DNA from: Ixodes scapularis | Taxonomy: Eukaryota; Arthropoda; Arachnida; Ixodida; Ixodidae | DNA: 64,000 bases | Assembly: GCF_016920785.2 (NCBI RefSeq) | Contig: NW_024609884.1 | Location: 31,540,080-31,604,079, forward strand | Direction: 5' to 3' | The notes under the pieces: model-generated | Seen by the model: only the letters and a program-made list of their open reading frames with translations | Database searches by the model: none | Told to the model about the DNA's origin: nothing | In this document: positions 20,647-32,700 of the stretch, piece by piece | Position numbering within the stretch: the first letter of the stretch is position 1 | Layout of the letters: each line of letters begins with the position of its first letter | Position numbers and translations under genes: made by a program

Positions 20647-23600
20647 CTGTGTGAACAATGAAACAAACATCTATCATTAGTGGATTCACTTGTATGCAAA
20701 GAAAAAATGAGGGATCGGTACACCACACAATGGTCCGTGATATAGAGCTGTACCTTGCAATGACATACAAATTATGTGAAGGCTTTTGAGCTGTGCAGAG
20801 ACAGAACTGTAACATGCTTCAAGTATTGTGAAGGAAGAGACAGCATCTTCACAATACTGAACAAATGTTTGAATTTAGAAATACCCACTGACTGAAATTC
20901 TGTAATTCGTAACATTCAGTCACTGAAGGCATGCCCGATGACCTATGGTAGGTTACAGGTCAAGAAGGTAGCGGCAAATGCCCCTCAAAGGGATTCTTAT
21001 ATTTCTCCGCCACCTCCGCATCCAGTAGTGTCCCATTGTTTCCGTGACGTCGTGGCCAACGCGGGAGAGGGCTTTGCCTTCCTGTGAATATTTGCTTTAT
21101 CTTTCGACTTTGACTTAACCTTATGGAAGCCACGAGAAGATTAGAATCCCACCCCCCGATGGAAACAAATACGACCTTTGGGGGGTTAGGTTCCCCCTCC
21201 GATGGATACAAAGGCCACTTTCAGGGGCTCGGTTCTTTCTCCGATGAATACAAAGGTCACTTTTTTAAAACGTGGGAGTCAGAGACAAGTTGGCATCACA
21301 CTGTAGCCATTATCTATTCATTAAAGCGGAACAAGGGGCGTTTCCAGGGAACTATTCTTTCGACTGCGGATGGATTTGAAACGGGCGCATCGTGCTCACG
21401 GGAGGAGCTTCTACCTTCTCGACTTGTAACCGACTATAGTAAGTTATGTAAATGCCTAATATAGACCTTTCCATCGCTCGAAGGGAAGGACAGATACTGA
21501 GTCACTGAGCTGTGGATGCATGCAGAGCGTCTGATATACTGCACAGCAGAGCAACAGCCCAGAAGGCGATTTTTGCTAAGGTCTATAGTACAATATGCGT
21601 ATATTGAAACATCTGCAGTCATGGCTACATGTATGCCTTCTGACTAACTGTTTTTTAACCGTTTGAAATTGCATGGGTATAATTTCAGTAAATAAAAGAA
21701 GAGCAAGACAACATGTAGCAGAAACACAAAAGTATGTGTAGAGAGTAGTAGAAGAATTTCTAATTTCAGTTAGTTGCTAGACACCCATGGAAGTGTATAT
21801 GCTCAGAAAAGTTGGTTATAGTACAATGATTGCTTGCTGCATGAAGCAACGCTGCGGTGTTAACCTGCAATGCACTGCAGGAACTCTCATTAATATTTTT
21901 AATTTGTATAGACTACCAACATATCTCAGAGCAACTATCAGATATATGCAGACAACTGTGATCTGATATGATAATAAAACCATCTGTTGTCCTCTTGCAA
22001 AGGGACTTATCCTTAACATCCCACCTACTCCCTCAAAATCTTGCATTGATCGCTGTGGCCCTTGTTTATGCTGTGTCATTAAGCCTTCAACTATCGCTAC
22101 CATGTTACTTGTATTTTCTTCACTTTTGCCCTCTCTCGACCTTACTGTCTAGCTTGAAACACAAAGGTCCAGCAAGCATACCGCGCATATTCGGGTTTTC
22201 TACTAGATCAGGGGTGGCCAGGCTGACCCGGCCTAAAAGCCGCAAAGGTAACCACGAAACTTCTATGAGCCTCTGAAAAGGGGGGGGGGGGGGGGGGGGG
22301 GGGGGCAAAACAAACACCGCTACCTGGTTATCCCCCCCCCCCTCCCTCCCCCCCTTTTCGAAAGCATAAAAAAGGAGCTTGCGGGTCACAACTGAAAGCC
22401 GGTAAAAATAATGAGAATGTTCCTGGTCCTTTGTGAACTTGAATATAACGTTTGTGACTAGTGAAAGCTATGAATGAGGTCAACCCGGGCTTCCGCGACC
22501 TTCAGCAATAAACGATATGAAGGGAACATCCATTACCTAAAGGGGACAAGTATCACCGGCGAGTGACAAAGGCCGCGAGACAGAACATTTCCTCGACCCC
22601 AAGCCAAAGTGCATGCATGTTTTGACAGTCGCTGTCCTTGATGCCTTTCCCCTAGGGTCTGGCAAACTCCCTCGAACAATGAAAGAAACCGGATATGTGG
22701 AAACATACGAGAGAAAAGCGGTTCGACTGTACGTATGGGGGCACAAGGCTGCCGATTCTGAAATCATTTCCATTTTCCTGGGGAAACGCGGAAAGGGACG
22801 GGGGGGGGGGGGGGTCCCCTTACGAGGGATCCGCCAGCCGCACCGTGACCAGCAAAGAGTCGCATGCGGCTCGCGAGCCGCGGTTTGGCCACCCCTGTGC
22901 TAGATGGTTTAATATCTGCTGTAACAGAGCAGTCCAGATACTTGCCAGTTTTTTCAGGAATTCTGCAACACCACGGGAGTGACGTGGTGATACTGCTGTA
23001 CACAGCACAAGGTAGTCCGTGTACACCATTTCCTCTGGCACCGCAATTACGGCTATGTCTGTCAGCTTCTCATCCCTGAGCACTTCGACCAACTCTTCTA
23101 CTTCAAAGACTCCGGACTCCCCACCTGAAAAGCAGGACAGAATTTCATTATTCAATTTCTCGTAATAAATTTAGTATACTCTGAGCAAGAGCCTATTATC
23201 TAAGCTAAATGTCAAAGTCCAGCATACACAACTATTCCCAGCCCGGCTCATAAATGGTCCCATTTCCTTCTTGCACAGTCCCCTTTCCTCAACTGAACCC
23301 AGTGGCTGTGGGAGCTAATCCCCACAGAAACAAAGATAAGTTTGCTCCTAACTAGTTTAACATCAGGCTTAAAAAAAAAAAAAAAATCATAATTGCAGGT
23401 TTTTTTTTTGTTTTTTTTTTGCAATCAAAAATAATTTTTAACACTTGGAACCAGTTCATATGTTAGACACTTCCCACGTTCATATTTTGCATTTCATATT
23501 AATTTGTTTTTCTACTCCAAGATTCTAGACTGGGAAAAAGAAATCACATGCTCAAATTCACTTTAACAATACCGACTTAAAAATCCAACATCAAGTTATG

Positions 23601-25565
23601 CTAGAGGACATTCAACAAAAACGAGCTAATACTCTGCTTTGAGTGCCTAGGGCTCTCAAAGCATACCTGTCGAGCAACGGGAAATTTGATCCAAGCTCTC
23701 TCGCATCTGTTTTAAGGTGGTAAACATAATCAACTCTAAGAGCCCTGTAGCACCAGAAAACTCAGATACTTATACAATCCTAAAAAGCACACTGAAGGCA
23801 GAAGGAATGCAATAAGGGACCTTAATCTGCTTTGGCACTGCAGATCTGCTTAACAGCAACAGGTGAGCCTGTGATCAATGGTTACCCCAATTATGTGTAG
23901 GTACTATATTTAGTACTAGTGTTCTCAGGTGCACTATGAGAAATTTATAGCATCCAATACTTTCTCAGCATTGGGACTGCACTGTTGTAGCTTCTTGGTG
24001 CCACTAACATAAGGGGTTGTGAAACACAAACTTATGGCCTATTGGTCTGGGGCACACCGCACCCGTCCAGTGCAGTAATCTCTTTCCACTTTAGTACACG
24101 AGAGGCTGGCGGGGAGAGGGGGAAGCTCCCCTCTAGCCTTCCATATACCACGAACCGCACTGCACCGGTGCGATGCGGGCCCAGACGAATTGGCCATTAA
24201 ATTGATAACAGAAAATTCAGTATTTTGAACCATGGAATACTATTTGTGTGTTGTTAGACACGTTGGGAGAGTACACTTTTGGTAAAATTGTCACTTTAGT
24301 AGGTTATGCCAAATTTTTCTGATGTTGCATGCGTAGTAAAGTTTATTGCACACATGATATTTAAAAGTATAGAGTTATTCCGTTGATAACTTTGCAATTT
24401 TTCAGTTTTAAGCTTTATTGTTTAGTTCAGAGCACGGGTAGCAACAAAGAAAGAAAAAAAAAAGAAAAAACAACTTCACTACATCGGACAAAACTATGTA
24501 CGACACAAAATATAATGTAAGCGTTGCTCGAAATCATAAAGTTGATTTACCGTTTCTTTAAATTAGTTGGTTCCGGGGAATGTAACTCAGGATATGCATT
24601 AGTGCAATGTAGCCTTACCCCAAAAGTTGTATTCCCTGAAACAACATGCAAATGTTTAACTAACAAACGTTCTAAGCAGAAAAAAAGCAAAAAGTAAATG
24701 TCTGCGCAACACCGTAGTAAAAAACAAAAAAAAAAAAAAAAAAAACTTGCATGCACATTTAAAAGAGCAGGCCTCGAAATGTGCAGCCTCCGATGAGATA
24801 TTAAGAAAATTTTGACGTTTATTAGGGATTACCCCCGAAGTAACCTTAACCAGTATTTGTTCATTTATAACACGTAAACCAGTATCTATCTTAATATATT
24901 GAGCACCTAACCTTACCAATCAAACAGATCACAGAAATTTCAGCTTCTTATGCACAAGCAGAGTTACGAAGGAGTTCGTCCTCACGTTCAAGGTTCAACC
25001 CTTCAAACGGGTCAATTTTGACGTTCTCCGGGAAGTATTCAATGCCCTGTCCGGCGCTAAGTTGCGTGGTCGTCGTTTCGGCGGCGTCCAGGATCACCGT
25101 GGCGTCTTCATCCGAGTACAATTTCTTGGCATTCGCCCTCGCGGAATGGAGCAGGTTCTGAATCTGGATGCCGCTGTCGGTCCTCTCCTTGGGGACTTCT
25201 GTTTTCGGCGACGCTGGCACCGCGGGTGTCGGGGCGCCAGAGGACCCTCCACTTCCGACGGGGTTCGGTTTTGTGGGTACACACTCGAAGTCGTGCCAGA
25301 TATCGTTCAAGATTGATCGAGTTTCATCATCAGGTTCCATGGGAGGCCGCTTGGACTTTGCGTCTTTCTCTGAATCCGGGTTCACGGCTTCGTCTTTTAA
25401 CAGAGACGAGCAACCAGCCGAAAAATTTCGACGTGGAAAGGTCAAGTTCATCGAGCGCTCGCAGGTCTGACCGCCGCGACAAACGTTGGCTGCGCGCTGG
25501 CTTATGCGACGCGTACCAAGCCCGCTAAGCCGAGAAAGCGCGACTAGTAACTTGCGCCTATCCAT
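20359..25565 (-). CDS. MALSU1: Mitochondrial assembly of ribosomal large subunit protein 1 (RsfS/iojap domain)
   Basis: Mitochondrial RsfS-family factor that binds the large mitoribosomal subunit (uL14m side) and prevents premature joining of the small subunit. Three - strand exons: 25565-24986, 23124-22946 and 20646-20359 (TGA), together 348 codons. The ATG at 25565 opens a basic, acid-free start (MDRRKLLVALSRLSGLGTRR) suited to mitochondrial import. A long, poorly conserved linker follows. The iojap domain begins FEVEELVEVLRDEKLTDIAV, continues YTDYLVLCTAVSPRHSRGV, and in the last exon has IEGEQCPEWKVLDMGNVVLH and IFLPEAREHYDIETLW. These correspond to the conserved RYTDYFVI, W-V-D-G and LPE-RE-Y-LE-LW positions of human MALSU1. 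The end of exon 1 is ambiguous (24986 or 24968; both are phase 1 and both give Arg at the junction). Confidence 0.92.
22209..22897. mobile_element. hAT element in MALSU1 intron 2
   Basis: It starts caggggtggcc and ends ggccacccctg. The right end carries the ggctcgcgagccgcgg motif common to this hAT group. Flanking 8-bp duplications are tactagat (22201-22208) and tgctagat (22898-22905), seven of eight identical. It contains a 26-bp G run at 22280-22305 and has no transposase. Confidence 0.8.
22946..23124 (-). CDS. MALSU1: MALSU1 exon 2 (N-terminal half of RsfS domain), GC donor
   Basis: The acceptor is ctgcttttcag. The 179-nt exon encodes GESGVFEVEELVEVLRDEKL, then TDIAVIAVPEEMVYTDYLVL and CTAVSPRHSRGVAEFLKKL. 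It must end in phase 0 to join exon 3. The only suitable site is CTG|GCAAGT, a GC donor at 22945-22944; the nearby GT (22941-22940) gives the wrong phase. Confidence 0.85.
23125..24985 (-). other. MALSU1 intron 1
   Basis: Intronic AT-rich sequence with A and T runs near 23370-23420 and 24449-24468. No additional coding exon or structured element is recognised. Confidence 0.6.
24986..25565 (-). CDS. MALSU1: MALSU1 exon 1 (transit peptide and linker)
   Basis: ATG at 25565-25563. It encodes a basic N terminus, a region rich in Pro, Ser, Asp and Glu (including RPPMEPDDETRSILNDIWHD), and ends FEGLNLE before a gtgagg donor. The same frame stays open upstream of the ATG without conserved content. 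Confidence 0.85.
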
Positions 25566-26644
25566 CGTTAAAATAAAACGACGACCGCACTTCCACACTG
25601 ATGTAAGTACTGGAAAGCTCAAACGATTTGAATGGTACCAGTCCAGAGATCTTGAGGTCGCGGTCCGTGGACCAGCACACACCACGACACACGGAAGGAT
25701 TGATATGGATTGGATTGGACGCTTTGCCTACTTTGCTAATATAGCGCTTCCAGTGTTGCTAACGTTGCTATAGAACGGGACTACCTATCAACGTTACTTT
25801 GGCAAATATCAACGGCAAATATGCACAATAGCATCTGTTACTCCTATTATCAGTTAAGATTAGAGCACGGATATTTGCGGAAAGCTGAATAGTTACGTTT
25901 CTCAAATCAGCGAAGCAACGGCAGATCGATGTATGCCAATTAATTTTAATTGTACAGTTTTCATCAAACCCCATAATGAAATTAAAGTAATTTTTGATTA
26001 AAGAAAAAACTTTTGAAGGTCGTAAAAAGATGCATGCAGCGATCCAGTTAACCTTCGCACGTTGGTACGGTTGCTCTCAAGGTCATTCAGTTACACAATC
26101 ATTTGCAAGATAACACGGAATTTCCGCGTTTGCCCCGTTTGCCCTGCTGGTTTGCTGGGTTTGCCTTCCAATGACGCAATCAGGGCAGTCAGGGTGGTGA
26201 TGATGAGATCGATGGGTGGAGTCGGCAGATTCAGGTGATTCAGGTCAACGGGTCAACCAACGAACGGGCGGAAACTGCTTGCGATGACGTCAAGAAACGT
26301 CACATTTTGGCATTATGGCGACGGTACTTTCCAAGCCGGTGTCAAACGTGTTAAAACTTTCATTGCCTTTTCCTATTTGAGAAGTGTGCGCTCCGTGTGG
26401 CACTTTCTTTCCGGGTTTAAATTTTTCCCGAACAGCGTCATGAACTTCGCTTCATGCGGAGGCGGCGAATGCGACAGATCTGACGCTGCACGAAGGTGCA
26501 CACGTGAATAACGGTTACTGATTAAATTTCACGGAGGTGAAAACCAACGAAGAAAGAAAATCGGGTGCGGTCAATCTGGTATCAGAGTACGCCCACCTTC
26601 TTCGCCCCCTTGTTTTCAAGGTGAATGCGTCGACAAAAAGGCAA
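25566..26644. promoter_or_regulatory. Shared divergent promoter region of MALSU1 and TMEM41A
   Basis: About 1.1 kb separates the two start codons, which face away from each other. A CRE consensus TGACGTCA lies at 26285-26292, about 360 bp upstream of the TMEM41A ATG. The rest is unremarkable AT-rich DNA with short purine/pyrimidine runs. Confidence 0.5.
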
Positions 26645-26648
26645 ATGA
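26625..26648 (+). promoter_or_regulatory. Upstream ORF overlapping the TMEM41A start codon
   Basis: ATG CGT CGA CAA AAA GGC and AAA TGA form a 7-codon uORF (MRRQKGK). Its TGA (26646-26648) overlaps the TMEM41A ATG (26645-26647) as ATGA. Confidence 0.5.
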
Positions 26649-26745
26649 CACCACTTGTGGTGTTGCCGATCTCTGTGATTGCCGCGACAGGGTGGTTGTA
26701 TCTGCTGACCGTCCTCCTCCCGAGCGTAGGAAACGAAGATCACGC
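26645..26745 (+). CDS. TMEM41A: TMEM41A exon 1
   Basis: The ATG at 26645 is the first in frame. It encodes MTPLVVLPISVIAATGWLYL and LTVLLPSVGNEDH. The donor is cacgc|gtgagt, phase 2. The start aligns with the human N terminus. Confidence 0.88.
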
Positions 26746-29689
26746 GTGAGTAGAATTTGAGCCGGCCTCTTGCTGACGCGTACACGTCGCTTGCTCGGTG
26801 GTCACTTTGCTTCTGGTGTTCCAGGAGTCGCCTGAAGTTTCCAAGCAGCCACCAAGATCTCAAAGAGTTGGCTGAGCTGCTTAATTCTTACAACCAGAAC
26901 CATGCTGTCTACGTCATTGTCCTGTTTTCCTCGGCATACTTGTACAAGCAAACCTTTGCCATCCCAGGATCAGTGTTTCTGGTAATATGTTTGCTGTACT
27001 AACTCCTGTGTTTAGTTACTCTTCCAGTGTGTCTCATTTAGCATTTCTGAGGCTGATTGAATTTTCGGTTTCCAGAATGTGTTAGCCGGTGCTCTGTTTG
27101 GAATTTGGAGAAGCTTTCTGTTGACATGCACGCTGTCAGCAATGGGAGCCTCGCAGTGCTATCTCCTGTCCAAGTTTTGCGGTCGCCAATATGTCGAGTA
27201 CTATTTCCCTGACAAAGTAGCACTTCTGCAAAACAAGGTAAGCTGCGTACCCTCTCCATAATTGCCGATGGTAAAACATTGCCAAATAATCATTCACCAC
27301 GGCTGCAATGAAGGGTTGCACCTCAGTAAGTCATCCTAATTGGTGTACATATCCTAATACATATTTTGGCTCTTACTTTAAATGTTTGATGCATATAAAA
27401 ATGGTATCCTTATCGTTTCGAGGACAACTTTTTGTGGACACGTTTTGATGACACTAACATTTCATTGACATTTTTTTACACGAATTGCATGCTGTAGGGG
27501 CATTTCGTCGCACATGTATCACTGGGGCGCAAACTGGGGTGTGCGTTAACCTGTCCAGCCCACCCGTTCAGAGCAATAGTCTGCAGCAGCTCACTACACA
27601 AAAAAGCTGTCCAGCTGTGCATGCCGCTTCACGGCGACAGTTTGAGGCGGCTTATTACACAAAAAAGCTAAGCTGAGCTGTCGAAACATTGCGTGTCTAT
27701 GAAACGTCGTTCAATGAACTGATTGCCACCATGAAAACGGCACTCGTCTACAAACAGAATACAAAAGGTTTTTTTCTTGTTAGGTCTTCTGTTTGTGAAG
27801 TCTTTTGCTAGACTCATCTTTTTCTGAAACATTTTGGAGCCACAATTATTCCACCATGCCCAAGGCCATGAAGGTTAAAGTTTTTGCAACAATTCCATCC
27901 TTAAGTGAATTCCGGAGGTTACGAAAACGAAACACCCAGGGCGATTGGGCGGCACTCAGAATTCAGCTATTTTTGTCCTATATTGACAGAAAAAAGAGTG
28001 CTCCTTTAATCTTGCCTATCCCAGGTCATGCTAGTGTATAGCTTTCTCATTACTTGTCAAGCAAATCATTAAAATGTTTGTTGTCACTTCACAGTTTCCT
28101 TGAAGCAACAACTGATTGACAGCAGGTCTGACTCAGTCTAATGTTAAGATTTTCTGCTCAAGCAAAATCTTCAGTTTCTTACAACTCGCCTAAGGGAAAG
28201 GGACACTGATCCCCCCTTTCCCCCAAATTATTTTTTTGTAAGGAGCCATGCAACAATATTAAGTTTGAATGTTTCTCACTTTACACGAACTTAGCGGCTC
28301 GTAACATAACTGGCCAAGAACCTTCCTTGTCGCTGTGTAGTTTCAAGAATAAAAGCAGACTTTTCCTTCAGTCTCTTCACTAAACTTGATGACATATTAA
28401 TAAGAATAGCAGTGTTGACATAGTCATGGGGATTACTCCATGGTGGTAATGTTCCAATGTGGATAATAGATTGGGCACAAAACAAGCACTCAATTTAGGC
28501 TCGTCACAATCAATGTTGCGATGAACGTTCATACAGCTAGGGGCAGTGTTGAGGTGTCGGAACACCCCCCGAAATTTTATTCTTACCCCCCCCCCCCCCC
28601 CCCCCCCCCCCCCTTCCCACCGCCGCTGCTTTCTTTTTCGGACGCTCGCTATTTCTTCCATGCCTCGGCTTGCAGCATTTCGAAACCAGTCAATCTTCGC
28701 GTGTTTGGAGTCTAGACGCTTTGACTCAAACGCCAAAAATAATTCAATCCGGATGCAAAGCTTATCGCCAAACAGAACCTGATTAGTGCCCGAATTCCGC
28801 AAGATCGCAGGGAGCAGGGGGCTCGGCGCACGGCATTACAAAAGGACAAAGGCTTGAAAACCTAACCTCAGCATCCAGAGACGCAAATTATCTCACCCTG
28901 AAATTCTGGGCGTCTTGAGCAGTTTCCTTGTCTTTCTATTCAATCACAGTTTAACTTGACAAAAGGCATAAGTTAATGCCCTGGTGAATTAATCTGAGCA
29001 TAAGAGCTAAGTACGTGGCAAGTCTGCACATTGTTACATGTGTCATTTTTAAACATTCTTATTGGCTGGCTGAGGCCATAGCCTTTCTTTTCCAAGTTAT
29101 GAGAAAAGAAAAATCCCTCATCCAATACCCTTTTCCAGTCAGCTTCAAGGACTGGGCCAGCCCAGCACAATCTTGCAGAAAAACAGTTTTCATGCAGCAA
29201 ATAAATAAATAAACATGAAGCTATGGTCACTATGGTGCTCCTGCAGAACTTCAAAAGAGAAGGAAAAGAGGACCTTTCTTGTGGAAAGAAAAAAAAATAT
29301 AAGAGCGACAGCTCTAGCACATTCTGCAACAGTTGTTTTTTGGAGGAGGAGGAGGGGAAGAGGGAGAGAGAGGGGGATGCTCTCTCCCTCTCTCTACTAT
29401 AAGCAGCTCACTTCATCAGAACATTCATTTGCTTTATGAACGCATCTGAAGTAGGAAGATCGACGAAAGTTATTCACTTCTACTGTCGCATTTGCTGTAT
29501 ATATCCAAACCTTTTATTTTCTATCTTATATTCAAATCTTTGTCCATCATAACTTTTTCTGTTTTATAAGCCATGTATTAAAATGTTTCATTTGCAATTG
29601 TGTTTTTGGAGTCTCCTGTGCGCTTTCCTATGTAGGGATCATAGTTTATAGTAAAGGCGGGTGTTTGTCGTGGGAAAGTGTGTGTACAC

Positions 29690-29724
<35 letters not shown>

Positions 29725-32700
29725 TGCACCGTAGAATACCGTGCATCCGCCCACGCCACACTAAGCGTCCATTCCCAAATTTGTAGGAGAAAATGCACAC
29801 AGTACATTTATATGTAAAATTTATGACCAGAGAAGGGCCCATCCCCCATTTTTTTTCGATTATCTCCAAAGTTTGAGTGGGCGCTTGTCCGGTATTTTAC
29901 AGTATATTATTTTTTTATTATCACAGTAACATTTTGAAAGCATTCCCCGAAAATTTTTTTCTGGCTAAGCCACTGTTCCAATCACTGCAATCGCAAGAGT
30001 AGCCGAACCCTAACAATGTTTGGAACTTAACCTGGCATGTGCCCTGTGCTTGGCTAACTCCAGCGTGTATGATGAACATTGGCGGCACATAATCGGCACC
30101 AGATCACATAGCCATTTCTCCTAATTGCAGCTTGAGCCAAAAAGTAAAAACAGCAAGCAAAGAAGTAAGGCATAATAAGAAACTACACAAAATAAGCTCT
30201 TACTCAACTGAACATTTAGTTCAGTTGAGAGCCCCTTCCAATATTTATGACCTGTTTGAAGTTAGGTTGACATCTGCAACCTGTACCGTGGAGCGGTAAA
30301 TGACCTCCAGCTGTTGCCCGTTGGGTCCAGTAGTGCACGCGCATCCCATCCTTTATTCATTGGCTTGTTTGGCCAATGTAGCCTCTTCCACACATAAGTG
30401 GTATCTCCTAAACAGCACCACCCACACACTCCACATATTTATTTTTGTGTTTAACAGAATGAAAGGCCTTATTCCCACTCTTGTTAGCAACTCTAGAACA
30501 TGATATCATACCGCTGTGCAACTTTCTTAGATTGTGGGAGATCCTTGCTTGCAATCTTTTGCTGAGGCTTTCCTTTAGATGGCATAGCCCTCCCTTAATC
30601 TTTTTGAGCAAAGTGCCCGCAACAGCTATCAAAACTGTAGATGGAAACCCCGCTGACGAAAGGTGCTTGACCTGTCTACCGGAACTGTTGTGCACTGAAT
30701 GATCGCGAGACTACTACTTATTCTCTGTCTTCGTTCTTTGCGTGCTGTTTTGCCTTTCTGACGATGAGCCAACTCGCCCTTATTGCCACCTTGATGCAAG
30801 CTGAGGGAGTGAATGTTACTTGTTTTTCTCTACTTTGTTTCAACAGCTGCTATTGCGTGGATAGGAGAAACTAATGCGTGTTTGTTGGTTATGAACAAGG
30901 ATTAATTTTAGCACAATGTTTACATTCCAACACATTTTAAGTTTAGAGCGATTGCGAAACATGCCTCTAATTTGAGACATTGACCCTGAAATGGAGGTAT
31001 GTTTTGGAACCACTCAAACGAGTCTCACCATGTGCGGCAAATATTGTGCTAATGCTTTTTTTTAAGTTTATTTTGTGGCACGTGTCCTATCCAGGCATTT
31101 ACACAAAAATTTTTGGGAGAGTTCATTGTCCCTTTAAGAACTTGTAACAAAATACAGACGTCTGTGTTGCATTTCTTTTCCGTCGAGTGCCTTTTAAAAT
31201 TTATTCGAAGTATAAACCACGACCTAGCAGTTTCTTTCTTCTGTTGGTCCAACTATGACTGCATTATCGTTTTCCTGAACAGGTGAAAGAAAATAGGAGT
31301 CGCCTTCTCTACTGGCTCCTCTTCTTGCGTCTGTTTCCGATGACACCCAATTGGTTCCTCAATATTGCATCACCTGTGGTGGGAATACCCCTGCATCTCT
31401 TCTTTCTGTCGGTCTTTATTGGTAAGTTGGAATGCCAGTTCCTGTAGTATGAACAATGGAAACTTCTATGAAAACTGCAGAGATCCAATCTGTCATCTAG
31501 AGAATGCCATGGAGAAAGCAGCGACACTGTATCGAGAGGAGGATAGAGGATCCAAAATAATTTAATCATTCTATTGGTGATTTACTTTTCAGGTACCTAT
31601 AGTGAACCACTATCTGGGGTCACATTCTCAATAAGATCCTCCGTTACTATCACCACTATCAAATCGCTACATACCATCTTTGGAGCTGTGTGCTTGTTTT
31701 CCCCAAAAAAAGTGCATACACTTTTTTCCCGAGCTGTGTTCCTAATAAGTAGGAATTCCAGAAACAGCTAATTTGCTCGGGGAATGGTAAAATTGCAAGG
31801 TTTTTTTTTATGCTTATACAGGGTTCACATTACAGCACGTGTAATATGTCTGGAGCTTAGCTTTCAGGTTACTCAGATGTAAACCAGTCTGATGAGTCTT
31901 GAGCACATAAATTGAAATTTTGGCAGCTCCCTATAAAAAAAGGCTTGTGATTCATAGGAAATAAAAACTAGAACCTCCTGGAGCCTGGACAATGCTTAAG
32001 GAGCCCTGGAAAAGAAAAAAAAGTTTATTTTAAACAGTCTGGGTCTGGTTGGGACACGCGTGTCAAAAAATTCATTTTGTGCGGAAAAAAAAAATTTTAG
32101 AGCAATATTGTTGGCGCGAGATTTATTTTAAAGGGGCACTGAAGTCGATTCTGGGATCGTCCTTTTGTGGTGACAACTCAATCTAGACGCTCTAAGCATC
32201 CCAACAAATTCGAATCCACAACCGTGCGTAGCTTATTTCTTCGTTAAAAGCGTGTTCAAAGATCGCGACACGCCCATTTTGGGAAGAATTTTCTTCGAAG
32301 TGAAGTGGTCGATAAAGGGCGCTTGTCGGCGAGTTGCAGGCGATGGCTTCGCCCGCGGAGAAAAAGAGGAGTCTTATCTGAATGTTTACCTTACAGACTC
32401 TCTTCGAAACAAATTATAATAAAATCATTAAGAATCTGCGCGTATTGTAGGGCTTTCATTGGTCCACACACTGTATTCTGCGAGAAAAAGAGTCCACATG
32501 TTTTTCTATTGCCCTGAGATGAATAGGCAGTTTTGTAATATAGCACTTGGTATATGTGGGAACTAACACATTTTAAACAATATAAGATCAAAAACAACCT
32601 TTTTCAAAAATTACTTCAGTGCCTCTTTAAATTCTCCGTGCAAAGTCCATGACGTCACGGATTGGTAATTCACTCTTTCGACCTCATCGAGATGGTCATT

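Larger units (their letters stand above)
27238..31282 (+). other. TMEM41A intron 3
   Basis: A 4 kb intron holding a 28-bp C run (28586-28613), an (AT)/(AC) microsatellite (about 29690-29725), the MITE at 29728 and a Penelope-like fragment at 30.24-30.72 kb. No additional exon is recognised. Confidence 0.7.

Noticed and set aside
22939..22941. Normal GT donor for MALSU1 exon 2
   Set aside because: It gives phase 1 against a phase-0 acceptor and breaks the reading frame, unlike the GC donor four bases upstream.
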